Both the position numbers and the translations under genes were made by a program. The notes beneath the pieces are model-generated. The model made no database searches. It had not been told where the DNA came from and worked only from the letters and a program-made list of their open reading frames with translations. This document shows positions 33,204 to 41,466 of a stretch of 51,875 nt of DNA, piece after piece. Position 1 is the first letter of the stretch; each line of letters begins with the position of its first letter. This DNA is from Casp-actino8 sp037147055 (lineage in GTDB: Bacteria > Actinomycetota > Acidimicrobiia > Acidimicrobiales > Ilumatobacteraceae), in contig JBAWVW010000006.1 of the NCBI GenBank assembly GCA_037147055.1, positions 1 to 51,875 on the forward strand. Direction: 5' to 3'.

Positions 33204-33932
33204 ATGCTGACGATCCGCTTTAATCGTCTCGGACTGACCCCCGGCGACCTTGTTCTTGACGCAGGTGCCGGTTTTGGTCGCCATGCTTTTGAGATCGCCC
33301 GATTAGGTGGTCGCATCGTTGCTCTTGACTATGCAGATGACGAGGTACGCATGACCCGAGCAACTTTCGGAGCGATGATTGAAGCTGACGAAATTCCCGG
33401 TGATCGTTACATCGGAGTGCTACGTGGTGACGCAACCAATCTTCCATTTGCCGACAATATGTTTGACCGTGTTGTGACTTCGGAGGTACTCGAACACATC
33501 CAACAAGATGTCAGCGCTATCGCAGAGTTAGCACGCGTGCTTCGACCAGGTGGCACTTTGGCCTGCACCGTGCCATCGTGGTGGCCAGAAAAAATCAACT
33601 GGATGTTGAGCGATGAGTACCACGCCCCCAAATCTGTGGGTGGGCACGTACGCATCTATTCACAGACCGAACTTGAGGCAAAACTTCGTTCGGCGGGACT
33701 TGTCATCACTAGCTCACATCACGCACATGCCCTCCACTCCCCATATTGGTGGCTCAAGTGTGCAGTCGGTCCGCGCCGCGAAGACAGCAGACTCGTCAAT
33801 CGTTACAAGCAGTTTCTTGAGTGGGACATCACCAAACAGCCACGTTCAATTAAAGTCGCTGAACGAACTCTCTCTCCACTGATGGGCAAAAGTCTCATCA
33901 TCTACGCCAAGAAGATGCCAGTACCCGCATGA
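33204..33932 (+). CDS. Class I SAM-dependent methyltransferase
   Basis: A 242-residue Rossmann methyltransferase. Motif I is VLDAGAGFGRHAFEIA (about residue 17), the acidic motif II is IVALDYAD, then RGDATNLPFADNMFDRVVTSEVLEHI and VLRPGGTLACTVPSWWP. This is the UbiE/Methyltransf_11 type. The acceptor is unknown; its position between a GT4 and a barrel protein suggests a carbohydrate or glycolipid O-methylation. It starts 2 bases after the glycosyltransferase stop and overlaps the next gene by 4 bases (ATGA). Confidence 0.86.
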   Translation: MLTIRFNRLGLTPGDLVLDAGAGFGRHAFEIARLGGRIVALDYADDEVRMTRATFGAMIEADEIPGDRYIGVLRGDATNLPFADNMFDRVVTSEVLEHIQQDVSAIAELARVLRPGGTLACTVPSWWPEKINWMLSDEYHAPKSVGGHVRIYSQTELEAKLRSAGLVITSSHHAHALHSPYWWLKCAVGPRREDSRLVNRYKQFLEWDITKQPRSIKVAERTLSPLMGKSLIIYAKKMPVPA

Positions 33933-34957
33933 GCCTGATCCCCCATATTGAAGGTGTTCTCAGCGCCGATGAGGTTGTTCAAACAGCCGAATCGATTGCA
34001 TCGCTGCAACTCGATAATGGCATGATCCCGTGGTTCAAAGATGGGCACTGCGACCCATGGAACCATGTTGAAACTGCAATCGCCTTGGATATCGCTGGCC
34101 TTCACCGCAATGCTGAACGGGCTTACGAATGGCTCGTCGATATTCAACATGCTGACGGCTGGTGGTTCAATTATTACCTTCCAGGTGGCATTGTTGAAGA
34201 ACCAAAACTTGACACCAATGTCTGCGCATATATCGCCTCAGGAGTTTGGCATCACTGGCTATGCACATGGGACCGTGGATTCGTTGATCATTTGTGGCCA
34301 ACGGTTGAACGCGCCATTGAATGGGTCTTATCAATGCGACGTCCTGATGGCACAATTTTGTGGGCTAAAGAAGAGCACGCCAGTCCGTGGGACTACGCCC
34401 TTCTCACTGGCTCGTCAAGCATCTGGCACGCTCTCACATGCGCGATCAATTTGGCAGAATTAATCAATGAACCCCGACCACATTGGGTTGCTGCTGCCGA
34501 CACATTGCGGAGTGTCATTTCACGTCGGCCCGATGCCTTTGAACCCAAGACTCGTTGGGCGATGGACTGGTACTACCCAGTGCTGACGAATGCCCTTGAA
34601 GGAGAGCAGGCTAAATCACGCCTCGCGGACCTTTGGAATACTTTCGCTATGGACGGTCGTGGAATTCGTTGCGTGAGCGACGAACCGTGGGTCACCGCCG
34701 CTGAAACTGCGGAATGTTCCCTAGCCCACACAGCTGTCGGCGATCTCAGTACGGCCACCGATTTGTTGTATTGGACCCGCGCCCACCGCACCGATGATGG
34801 CTCCTATATGACAGGAATTGTTTACCCATCTGGCGAACACTTCCCTGCTGGAGAGCGAACGGCCTATACCGGTGCGGCGATCATCATGGCCGCTGATGCC
34901 ATTGCCGCAGGCTCACCTGCATCAAAGATCTTTGTTCCATCATTTGTTACTGATTGA
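33929..34957 (+). CDS. Alpha/alpha-barrel protein (prenyltransferase/squalene-cyclase-repeat or glycosidase-like)
   Basis: A 342-residue soluble protein rich in Trp and acidic residues. Repeating helix pairs carry loops such as LQLDNGMIPWFKDGHCDPWNH, DIQHADGWWFNYYL, RRPDGTILWAKEEHASPWDY and TDDGSYMTGIVYPSG. The D-G-x-W/I repeats resemble prenyltransferase/squalene-oxidase (QW-like) repeats and also six-hairpin glycosidases. A catalytic DxDD motif of cyclases is not seen, so terpene cyclisation is unlikely. It is translationally coupled to the methyltransferase and the ALDH. Function is not assigned. Confidence 0.65.
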   Translation: MSLIPHIEGVLSADEVVQTAESIASLQLDNGMIPWFKDGHCDPWNHVETAIALDIAGLHRNAERAYEWLVDIQHADGWWFNYYLPGGIVEEPKLDTNVCAYIASGVWHHWLCTWDRGFVDHLWPTVERAIEWVLSMRRPDGTILWAKEEHASPWDYALLTGSSSIWHALTCAINLAELINEPRPHWVAAADTLRSVISRRPDAFEPKTRWAMDWYYPVLTNALEGEQAKSRLADLWNTFAMDGRGIRCVSDEPWVTAAETAECSLAHTAVGDLSTATDLLYWTRAHRTDDGSYMTGIVYPSGEHFPAGERTAYTGAAIIMAADAIAAGSPASKIFVPSFVTD

Positions 34958-36546
34958 AGTATCAAGGTCGCAACTATTTCGGCAAGACTGTCTATGTGAC
35001 TAGCCAAACCATTATCACAAACTCGACCAGCGAACTTCGCCAACGAGCCCAAGATGCATTGCGGGCCATCGGGTCCTCAGCGACAATCAATCCAGCGGGT
35101 CAGACATCGATATGTGTTCGGTCTCCCATAAATGGAGAGATACTTGGCACTGTTTCTAACGAACTGACTGAGGCCACCGTCGATCAAACGGTGACCATTG
35201 CCAGCGAGATTTTTCAGTTGTGGCGAAGCGTCCCAGCACCCGTCCGCGGTGAAGTTATCCGTCATCTCGGGATAGAACTGCGCCGACACAAGGATGACCT
35301 CGCCGACCTTGTACAAATTGAAGTCGGCAAAATCCAATCAGAAGCCCTCGGCGAAGTACAAGAGATGATTGATATCTGCGACTTTGCAGTTGGTCTTTCA
35401 CGACAGCTTCACGGGCTCACGATCGCTTCTGAACGACCCCAACATCGCCTCACCGAAACGTGGCAACCCCTTGGACCTGTGGGTGTCATCAGCGCCTTCA
35501 ACTTCCCGGTTGCGGTGTGGGCTTGGAATGCAGCCTTAGCAATAGTTTGTGGCGACCCTATTATTTGGAAACCCTCCGATCTCACACCGTTGACGGCTCT
35601 CGCAACAACAGCACTCGTGCGGCGAGCTGCAATCGCCGCTGGCGCACCGATTGAGATTTGCCAAGTCGTCTTCGGAGGTGCAGGTGTGGGCGCAGAATTA
35701 GCCGCCGATCGGCGCATCGCGTTACTAAGTGCTACCGGCTCGACACGCATGGGACGCTCCGTCGCTCCGGTTGTAGCGAGTCGTTTCGGTAAATTAATTC
35801 TGGAACTGGGCGGTAATAATGCGGCAATCATTGCCCCATCTGCAGATCTCGATTTAGCGGTAAGAGGAATCACTTTTTCCGCTGCCGGCACCGCAGGACA
35901 ACGATGCACGACATTACGTCGATTGCTCGTACATGAATCACGTGTTGATGAAGTCTGCGAACGAGTTGCCAAGGCCTACAACAATTTGCGCGTTGGAAAT
36001 CCTCTCAGCACAGACACTCTGGTGGGTCCACTGATCAATGTCGCTGCGCTTGACTCAATGCAAAGTGCGGTTGCTCAAGCCACTCAACAAGGCGGTGAAA
36101 TTATCGCTGGTTCACAGAGGCACGCAGCACCTGATGCTCCACAAGCCGCCTATGTTCGACCTGCACTCATTCGCATGACCCAACAGACTCCTATCGTGGC
36201 CACCGAAACATTTGCTCCAATCTTATATGTTATGAGTTACTCAACTTTTGATCAGGCCATTTCAATGCATAACGATGTCCCCCAAGGACTCGCCTCAAGT
36301 ATCTTTACGACCGACATGCGCGAGGCCGAGAGGTTTACCAGTGCGAGTGGCAGCGATTGTGGAATAGCCAATGTCAATATTGGGCCATCAGGAGCAGAAA
36401 TCGGTGGGGCTTTCGGCGGTGAGAAGGAAACTGGCGGTGGACGCGAGAGCGGAAGTGATGCGTGGCGGGCCTACATGCGTCGTCAAACGCAAACCATCAA
36501 CTATTCCGACGAACTCCCCCTTGCTCAAGGTGTCATCTTCGAGTGA
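34954..36546 (+). CDS. Aldehyde dehydrogenase, ALDH7 (piperideine-6-carboxylate / aminoadipate-semialdehyde) type
   Basis: Up to 530 residues. The motifs are GVISAFNFPVAVWAWN, IIWKPSDLTPLTALAT, the NAD-site glycine segment ATGSTRMGRSV, the base Glu in LILELGGNNA and the nucleophile Cys in GQRCTTLRR. The C-terminus EIGGAFGGEKETGGGRESGSDAW is characteristic of ALDH7A1/AmaB, which oxidise alpha-aminoadipic semialdehyde in lysine breakdown. No other lysine catabolism gene is present, and it overlaps the barrel gene by 4 bases (TTGA), so another aldehyde is possible. The start is TTG 34954 or GTG 34996. Confidence 0.86.
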   Translation: MKYQGRNYFGKTVYVTSQTIITNSTSELRQRAQDALRAIGSSATINPAGQTSICVRSPINGEILGTVSNELTEATVDQTVTIASEIFQLWRSVPAPVRGEVIRHLGIELRRHKDDLADLVQIEVGKIQSEALGEVQEMIDICDFAVGLSRQLHGLTIASERPQHRLTETWQPLGPVGVISAFNFPVAVWAWNAALAIVCGDPIIWKPSDLTPLTALATTALVRRAAIAAGAPIEICQVVFGGAGVGAELAADRRIALLSATGSTRMGRSVAPVVASRFGKLILELGGNNAAIIAPSADLDLAVRGITFSAAGTAGQRCTTLRRLLVHESRVDEVCERVAKAYNNLRVGNPLSTDTLVGPLINVAALDSMQSAVAQATQQGGEIIAGSQRHAAPDAPQAAYVRPALIRMTQQTPIVATETFAPILYVMSYSTFDQAISMHNDVPQGLASSIFTTDMREAERFTSASGSDCGIANVNIGPSGAEIGGAFGGEKETGGGRESGSDAWRAYMRRQTQTINYSDELPLAQGVIFE

Positions 36547-36635
36547 ACGTATTCACATAACACCTGGGCTTTGCGCGTGGATTTACTTCTTAGCCCCGTC
36601 CGAGACCCCACCAATTTCGAGGGTAGTCTGACGAC

Positions 36636-37298
36636 ATGTTCAGTTCGGCAGAGCACCATCCAGCCTTTGAAGAATACTGCGAGTGCATTTTTGAACTTCA
36701 TGAGGATGACCTTGAGGTCATTCAGGCGCGTATAGGTGAACGCCTCCAAGTTAGCCGTGCTTCGGTATCACAGATGATTGAAAAAATGAATAAAGCGGGC
36801 CTCGTGATAACCGATGGCTCGCACATCACCTTGACAAGTGAAGGACAAGAACTAGCCCAACAAGTTGTGCGCCGGCATCGTTTGGCTGAACGTTTCCTGA
36901 CGGATATTTTAGGACTGAGTTGGGCAAACGCCCATCAAGAAGCAGGTAAATGGGAACATGTCATGAGTAACGAAGTTGAAGTAGCCATGGACCGTGTCCT
37001 AGGTGGCCCCACAACTTGCCCCCATGGAAACCCCATTCCTGGATCAAGTTATGTTGATCCCCACGCCGTGCCATTATCTCAATTGCAATCTGGGTCAGAT
37101 TTTACCGTCTCACGCATTCCCGAGGAACTTGAATTCACGCCTGGGTTATTGGATTTCCTGCAGGACTCATCAATGCTCCCTGGTCGTCGAGGTCACATTG
37201 CATCGCTGCAAAATGACGGGTCAATCTCCGTAGAAATAGAAGGACGCGTCATCGGTGTCAGCGCATTTGCTTCTGCCCGCATTCTCGTGACATCCTGA
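36636..37298 (+). CDS. DtxR/MntR-family metal-dependent transcriptional regulator
   Basis: A 220-residue repressor. It has an N-terminal winged helix (ARIGERLQVSRASVSQMIEKM), a dimerisation and metal domain (RRHRLAERFLTDILGLSWANAHQEAGKWEHVMS, then CPHGNPIPG) and a C-terminal SH3-like domain from about residue 150. Ancillary ligands His81, Glu85 and His100 align with DtxR. At the primary site, Glu13 replaces DtxR Met10, Glu16 replaces Arg13 and Gly104 replaces Cys102, while Glu107 and His108 remain. This is partly MntR-like, so Fe versus Mn specificity is open. The following lipoprotein gene may be co-transcribed (10-bp gap). Confidence 0.9.
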   Translation: MFSSAEHHPAFEEYCECIFELHEDDLEVIQARIGERLQVSRASVSQMIEKMNKAGLVITDGSHITLTSEGQELAQQVVRRHRLAERFLTDILGLSWANAHQEAGKWEHVMSNEVEVAMDRVLGGPTTCPHGNPIPGSSYVDPHAVPLSQLQSGSDFTVSRIPEELEFTPGLLDFLQDSSMLPGRRGHIASLQNDGSISVEIEGRVIGVSAFASARILVTS

Positions 37299-37308
37299 AC
37301 AGATTGTG

Positions 37309-37737
37309 ATGAAACGTTCTTTCATTATTTATTTCACAGCGAGCCTCGCCCTCTTGGCCTCATGCGGCGCGACGACGTTTGACAGCACGATCACGAACCC
37401 TGTGACGCCCGTCCAGACTGTGCCAGCACCCACACCTACTGGCACTCTCAATGAATTACTGCCACAACTCGTCACAACCATGACTGGCCTATCGTCCTAT
37501 ATTGGTCCGAACAAAAGTGGCAAAACTAAATCAGGCAAAACTGAGCAACTGAACCTCATCAACACCCTCTGGTCTGCAATTGAAACGGATTTAATTCTCG
37601 CAGATCCCAGCACTGCTGAGTCACTTGGCCGAATGGTTGATCTCTCGACGCTCGCCGTCACCGCTAATCACCCAGCCGATGCCGATAAGGCGGCGAAATT
37701 TGCGGGTGTAGTCGTCAGTTATTTTCTCAACAAGTAG
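37309..37737 (+). CDS. Small putative lipoprotein of unknown function
   Basis: A 142-residue secreted protein. MKRSFIIYFTASLALLASC is a signal with lipobox LASC and Cys19. A Thr/Pro-rich linker (TPVQTVPAPTPTGT) follows, then a helical domain of about 90 residues with a Lys/Ser/Gly patch (SGKTKSGKTE). No enzyme motif is recognised. It lies 10 bp downstream of the DtxR-type regulator, so a role in metal handling is possible but unsupported. ATG 37309 is preferred over GTG 37306. It is convergent with helD. Confidence 0.75.
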   Translation: MKRSFIIYFTASLALLASCGATTFDSTITNPVTPVQTVPAPTPTGTLNELLPQLVTTMTGLSSYIGPNKSGKTKSGKTEQLNLINTLWSAIETDLILADPSTAESLGRMVDLSTLAVTANHPADADKAAKFAGVVVSYFLNK

Positions 37738-37746
37738 CGCCTCGGA

Positions 37747-39888
37747 CTACAACATCGCATCTGGCAATGCCCGAGCGTGAACAACAGTTAAGCGTTGCGT
37801 TGCGCGAGTCAATGCCACATACAAAGAACGCATCCCCTGCAGTTCAGCGTCAACGATGTCCGCTGGTTCAACGACGACGACGCCATCGAGTTCAAGACCC
37901 TTCACCACGCTGACCGGAACTATGGTGACGCTCTGATCAAGTGCAGTAGTAGAAGCCCGTCCATGAATCAATGCTGCATCGTTAAATCTGCGCGATACCT
38001 CATCGGCCATACGATCTGGAACCACCACCGCCACGTTGCCGCCGTTGACCAACTCGACCATTTCACGCGTACGAATAATGACCTCCCCGATCAGTAACGA
38101 AGGCTCGGGAACCGCGGCAATTGTCGGACCAGCGATACCCTCACGCACCGCTCGCGGAGCGCGAAGTCCAGGGTTGGCTGCTTCCATGACGCGATTTGCT
38201 AACTCCATGATCTGCCCAGGGATTCGATAGCCGACTGATAAACCAATGATTCGACTCGGCTTCAAGTCTGGCAAATGGTCAAGAACATCTTCCCAAGTTT
38301 TCGGAGCATGTGCTCCTGTGGCTTGCGCCAGATCTCCAACCACGGTCATCGAACCTGACAACGAACGGCGCGTCACCATTGCAAACTGCATGGGCGTGAG
38401 GTCTTGTACTTCGTCAATCACAATGTGTCCATATGTCGGTATTTCATCGAGTTCGTCAATCTGACCACTCTTGTCAGGAACTGGTCCGAGATGGACTCGC
38501 GCTTCGTCGAGTAAAGCTGCGTCCGCCGAAGTCCAGCGAACCTCAGACAATTCTTCGGAACGCTCTCGATACAACAATCCAACCTCTTGAGGTTGAAGAT
38601 ATTTTTGACCCGCCAATTTCAACAATGCTCGTGAGCCAAAAAGATCATGCAACAACTGTGCGGGCGTGAGCACGGGCCACATTCGTTCAAAGGCCAAACG
38701 AATATCGGGATCCCGCCGCAGAGCCTCACGCACTTCCGAAGTTGAGGTACTACCATCGCGCCAAGTGGCGGCAAGGGCCCCCCAAATTTCATTCTCAACC
38801 CACTTACGACCCGAGTTATGGCGGCGAAAGCGCCGGCGAGCGTTTTTGATGACGCGTTCGGTCTCTTCAGCCCGCAAACGCACGTATCCACTGCGATATG
38901 GCAGTACCAAATCCTCACGTAACGGACGCTGACGATCGCGCACAGCCCTCTCAATGACTTCCGACATTCTCTCGTCACCTTTAACACGGGCCGTCTCGTG
39001 CGAATCAGGCATTCCGTTGGACATCGTCACCCAGGTCACGTCTCTCACGAGGTCCTGCAAGATCACCTGTTCAATACCAGCCTCACCGAGCGAGGGTAAA
39101 ACCCGTTCGATGTAACGCAAAAATACTCGGTTCGGACCGATCACTAAAACGCCTTGATCCTCAAGAGGAAAACGATTCGTATACAACAAGTACGCAGCGC
39201 GGTGCAGTGCCACAACAGTTTTGCCAGTACCTGGCCCACCTTGAACAACGAGTACTCCACTTTGTGGAGAACGAATTATCTCATCCTGCTCAGCCTGAAT
39301 TGTGGCCACGATGTCTCCGAGTTGCCCCGAGCGCCCTCGTTCAATGGAGGCCAACAAAGTGCTGTATCCCCGCAGCCCAGTTTCGGCTTGTGTCACCGAA
39401 CCCGAACCATCAAGCCCATCGTCATGTCCGATTCCAAGATGTCCGTCGCCGAATAGTTCGTCTTCAATCCCCTGCAATTTGTTCGACTCAACTATGAAAT
39501 GCCGACGACGGGCCAAGTTCATGGGCTGTCGACCAGTGGCACGGTAAAAAGGCTCCGCTATCGGTGCCCGCCAGTCAACGACCACGGGTTGATGTTGGTC
39601 ATCAGAAACAGCCAATCGACCAATATGGAAACTTTCAAGTTCCTGATTTTCAAAACGATCAATGCGACCGAATACTAAAGCGGCATCGCCTAGGTCGAGC
39701 TCAGTCAGTCGCTTGACCAGGGCATCATCAATGGCGTTACGTTCAAAACGGTTTTGGAAAGTCCCACCTGTGCCAGCTTCAGTGAGATTCCTCATTTTCA
39801 AGGCATCCTCGCGACTGCGCGCTAAACACTCGTAAGCGTGATCGATGTAGGCCTGCTCATCGTCAAGATCTGGGTGCTGTGCGCTCAT
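37747..39888 (-). CDS. helD: HelD-type RNA polymerase-associated SF1 helicase
   Basis: A 713-residue UvrD/Rep-like ATPase. A helical N-terminal arm (residues 1-75) precedes VFGRIDRFENQELESFHIGR and VVVDWRAPIAEPFYRA, both typical of HelD. Walker A is GGPGTGKT (about 217-224) and Walker B IVIDEVQDL (about 489-497), followed by VVGDLAQATGAHAPKTWEDVL and the C-terminal YVALTRATQRLTVVH. HelD removes stalled RNA polymerase from DNA; actinobacterial homologues can contribute to rifamycin tolerance (HelR). It diverges from ybaK across 113 bp. Confidence 0.9.
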   Translation of the reverse strand: MSAQHPDLDDEQAYIDHAYECLARSREDALKMRNLTEAGTGGTFQNRFERNAIDDALVKRLTELDLGDAALVFGRIDRFENQELESFHIGRLAVSDDQHQPVVVDWRAPIAEPFYRATGRQPMNLARRRHFIVESNKLQGIEDELFGDGHLGIGHDDGLDGSGSVTQAETGLRGYSTLLASIERGRSGQLGDIVATIQAEQDEIIRSPQSGVLVVQGGPGTGKTVVALHRAAYLLYTNRFPLEDQGVLVIGPNRVFLRYIERVLPSLGEAGIEQVILQDLVRDVTWVTMSNGMPDSHETARVKGDERMSEVIERAVRDRQRPLREDLVLPYRSGYVRLRAEETERVIKNARRRFRRHNSGRKWVENEIWGALAATWRDGSTSTSEVREALRRDPDIRLAFERMWPVLTPAQLLHDLFGSRALLKLAGQKYLQPQEVGLLYRERSEELSEVRWTSADAALLDEARVHLGPVPDKSGQIDELDEIPTYGHIVIDEVQDLTPMQFAMVTRRSLSGSMTVVGDLAQATGAHAPKTWEDVLDHLPDLKPSRIIGLSVGYRIPGQIMELANRVMEAANPGLRAPRAVREGIAGPTIAAVPEPSLLIGEVIIRTREMVELVNGGNVAVVVPDRMADEVSRRFNDAALIHGRASTTALDQSVTIVPVSVVKGLELDGVVVVEPADIVDAELQGMRSLYVALTRATQRLTVVHARALPDAML

Positions 39889-40001
39889 AAAATACTGACT
39901 CGCCTCATATTGAAATTCTCAACCCCAATTTCGGGCTTTCGGTACTCTACCTGCGGAGAGTAAACGCCTCCTCACTTCTCACAACGGAAAAGACGAACAG
40001 T

Positions 40002-40520
40002 GTGACAAAACCTGACTTTGCTCCCAAAGGGGGCACTCCGGCCATCCTTTTGTTGGAAAACGCGGGCGTGTCCTTTCAGGTCATCTCCTTTGATCATGAA
40101 GTCGCTCCCGGAGAACATGGCTATGGCAAGGCCGCTGCCATGGCTTTGGGAGTGGAGGAAGAACGCGTCTTCAAGACTCTGTTGGTCACCATGTATGGGG
40201 GCCCGAGTACCCACGGCGTGGGCATCGCGCCTGTGTCGGGTTTACTTTCGCTCAAGGCGATGGCCAGCGCTCTCGATGCCAAGAGGGCCGAGATGCTCGA
40301 TCCAAGCGCAGCCGAAAGAATGACGGGTTATGTCGTGGGAGGTATTAGCCCATTCGCCCAACGAAAAAAATTACCGACGGTTATTGACGAGACAGCACTG
40401 CTTTACGACACCATCTTCGTTTCGGCTGGAAAACGCGGACTTGATATCGAAATGAACGTTCACGATCTCGTGCGCGTACTCTCGGCGACTATCGCTGATA
40501 TCTCTCAATCGTCCCTTTGA
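40002..40520 (+). CDS. ybaK: Cys-tRNA(Pro)/Cys-tRNA(Cys) deacylase, YbaK/EbsC family
   Basis: A 172-residue YbaK-fold protein: TPAILLLENAGVSFQVISFDHE at the N-terminus, VFKTLLVTMYGGPSTHGVGIAPVSG in the middle and YVVGGISPFAQRKKLPTVIDETALLYDTIFVSAGKRGLDIEM near the end. The GGISPFG-like and SAGKRGLD segments mark the substrate pocket. The family deacylates Cys mischarged on tRNA(Pro). GTG start. The gene faces the cold-shock gene tail to tail, with a hairpin in between. Confidence 0.9.
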   Translation: MTKPDFAPKGGTPAILLLENAGVSFQVISFDHEVAPGEHGYGKAAAMALGVEEERVFKTLLVTMYGGPSTHGVGIAPVSGLLSLKAMASALDAKRAEMLDPSAAERMTGYVVGGISPFAQRKKLPTVIDETALLYDTIFVSAGKRGLDIEMNVHDLVRVLSATIADISQSSL

Positions 40521-40576
40521 ACTCGCATCAGTTTGCCCGCGCTTGATCACCACTCATACAAGGGGGGACTGGGATT

Positions 40577-40606
40577 GTTGCAAGCCGCCGCCTGGCGGCT
40601 GGCAAC
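40577..40606. terminator. GC-rich hairpin between ybaK and the cold-shock gene
   Basis: Arms GTTGCAAGCCGCC and GGCGGCTGGCAAC pair over 13 positions with one mismatch around a 4-base loop. It lies between two convergent genes. There is no long T-run on either side, so it may be a bidirectional or factor-assisted terminator. Confidence 0.55.
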
Positions 40607-40636
40607 AGATGCAATCAGAAACTGATCAGTAGATGA

Positions 40637-40852
40637 TCAGTCAACGGCGCGGACATCGCGGGCTTCATCGCCCTTGCGTCCGGGACCGACGTCGAATTCT
40701 ACCTTCTGACCCTCTTGGAGGGTTTTGAAGCCAGAAGACTGGATCTGTGAGAAGTGCACGAACACATCAGGACCGTCTTCACGGGAGATGAATCCATAAC
40801 CTTTTTCTGCATTAAAAAACTTCACTGTGCCTAGAGCCACGGTGGTACTCAT
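40637..40852 (-). CDS. Cold-shock-domain protein (CspA family)
   Basis: A 71-residue single OB-fold protein with GTVKFFNAEKGYGFISREDG (RNP1-type motif) and DVFVHFSQIQ (RNP2-type motif). It binds single-stranded RNA or DNA as an RNA chaperone. The start MSTTVALG is preferred because AAGAGAG precedes it. A near-perfect inverted repeat lies just upstream (40866-40880). The stop overlaps a TGATCA-rich stretch (a palindrome at 40621-40630). Confidence 0.95.
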   Translation of the reverse strand: MSTTVALGTVKFFNAEKGYGFISREDGPDVFVHFSQIQSSGFKTLQEGQKVEFDVGPGRKGDEARDVRAVD

Positions 40853-40865
40853 TTCTCTCTTCAAT

Positions 40866-40880
40866 CGGACACTGTGCCCG
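40866..40880. promoter_or_regulatory. Inverted repeat in the 5' leader of the cold-shock gene
   Basis: CGGACAC and GTGCCCG flank one T, with a single mismatch, 13 bp upstream of the csp start codon. It could be an operator or an RNA hairpin near the ribosome binding site; cold-shock leaders often carry such control. Not experimentally known. Confidence 0.4.
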
Positions 40881-40995
40881 AAGACTTACTACCCTACGCC
40901 CTCAAAAGCGGGTTTGGACAAAGTTCTTTCAGAACGATGATGTTCTGGCTCCCAGCCATCTGCCCTCGGGGGAGATTTGGCGATACTCTCGCCAC

Positions 40996-41424
40996 ATGCG
41001 ATCTACCCCTGAACCTTCGTTATCACCGAGCGAATACGCCTTCAGCCATCACATTCGGGTTCGATTTTCTGAAACCGACGCCATGGGAATTGTGCATCAC
41101 AGCAGGTATCTGCCCTATCTCGAGGAAACTCGGGTGGAATATCTGCGCTCCATAGGTCATTCATATGCCGATTCACGAGAAAGCCTGGGTGATTCGGCGG
41201 TACTTGAGGCGAACGTCAAATATCGCCAACCCCTCAAATTTGACGATCTTCTCACCGTTCATTTAATTTTGGCGGCCACCACAGGAGCCACCTTTACCAT
41301 CAACTATTTGATCACCGCTAACGACACCATCATCTCCACGGCCCAGACCCAGCATGCCTACATTAATGCTCAAGGGCGCCCCCAACGCCTTCCCACTTGG
41401 ATCAAAGAATTATCTCCAAAATAG
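40996..41424 (+). CDS. Hotdog-fold acyl-CoA thioesterase, YbgC/FcbC type
   Basis: A 142-residue 4HBT-family protein. The signature is HIRVRFSETDAMGIVHHSRYLPYLEETRVEYL, with the catalytic Asp of the TDAMG segment and the following His pair. The remainder (VKYRQPLKFDDLLTVHLIL, TFTINYLITANDTIISTAQTQHAYIN) follows the hotdog strands. It hydrolyses acyl-CoA thioesters; chain or ring preference cannot be told. The upstream 143 bp are shared with the divergent csp gene. Confidence 0.88.
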   Translation: MRSTPEPSLSPSEYAFSHHIRVRFSETDAMGIVHHSRYLPYLEETRVEYLRSIGHSYADSRESLGDSAVLEANVKYRQPLKFDDLLTVHLILAATTGATFTINYLITANDTIISTAQTQHAYINAQGRPQRLPTWIKELSPK

Positions 41425-41466
41425 AAGTCAGATGCCCTCGTAAATAGTGAGGTTACGCTGTGGTCT

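Noticed and set aside
33929..34957. Terpene or squalene cyclase
   Set aside because: The repeats are similar, but no DxDD or DxxDD catalytic motif is visible and the protein is much shorter than the usual cyclases of about 600 residues.
35409..35972. Minus-strand open frame of 187 codons inside the ALDH7 gene
   Set aside because: Antisense to the catalytic core of the ALDH; no motif.
36543..36556. GTGAA-CGTA-TTCAC repeat at the ALDH7 stop codon as a terminator
   Set aside because: The arms are only 5 bp, there is no T-run, and it overlaps the stop codon; too weak to call.
36627..36643. TCTGAC followed by GTTCAG near the DtxR-type start as a third sterol-type operator
   Set aside because: Only the left half-site matches; the right half has an insertion and the site runs into the coding region.
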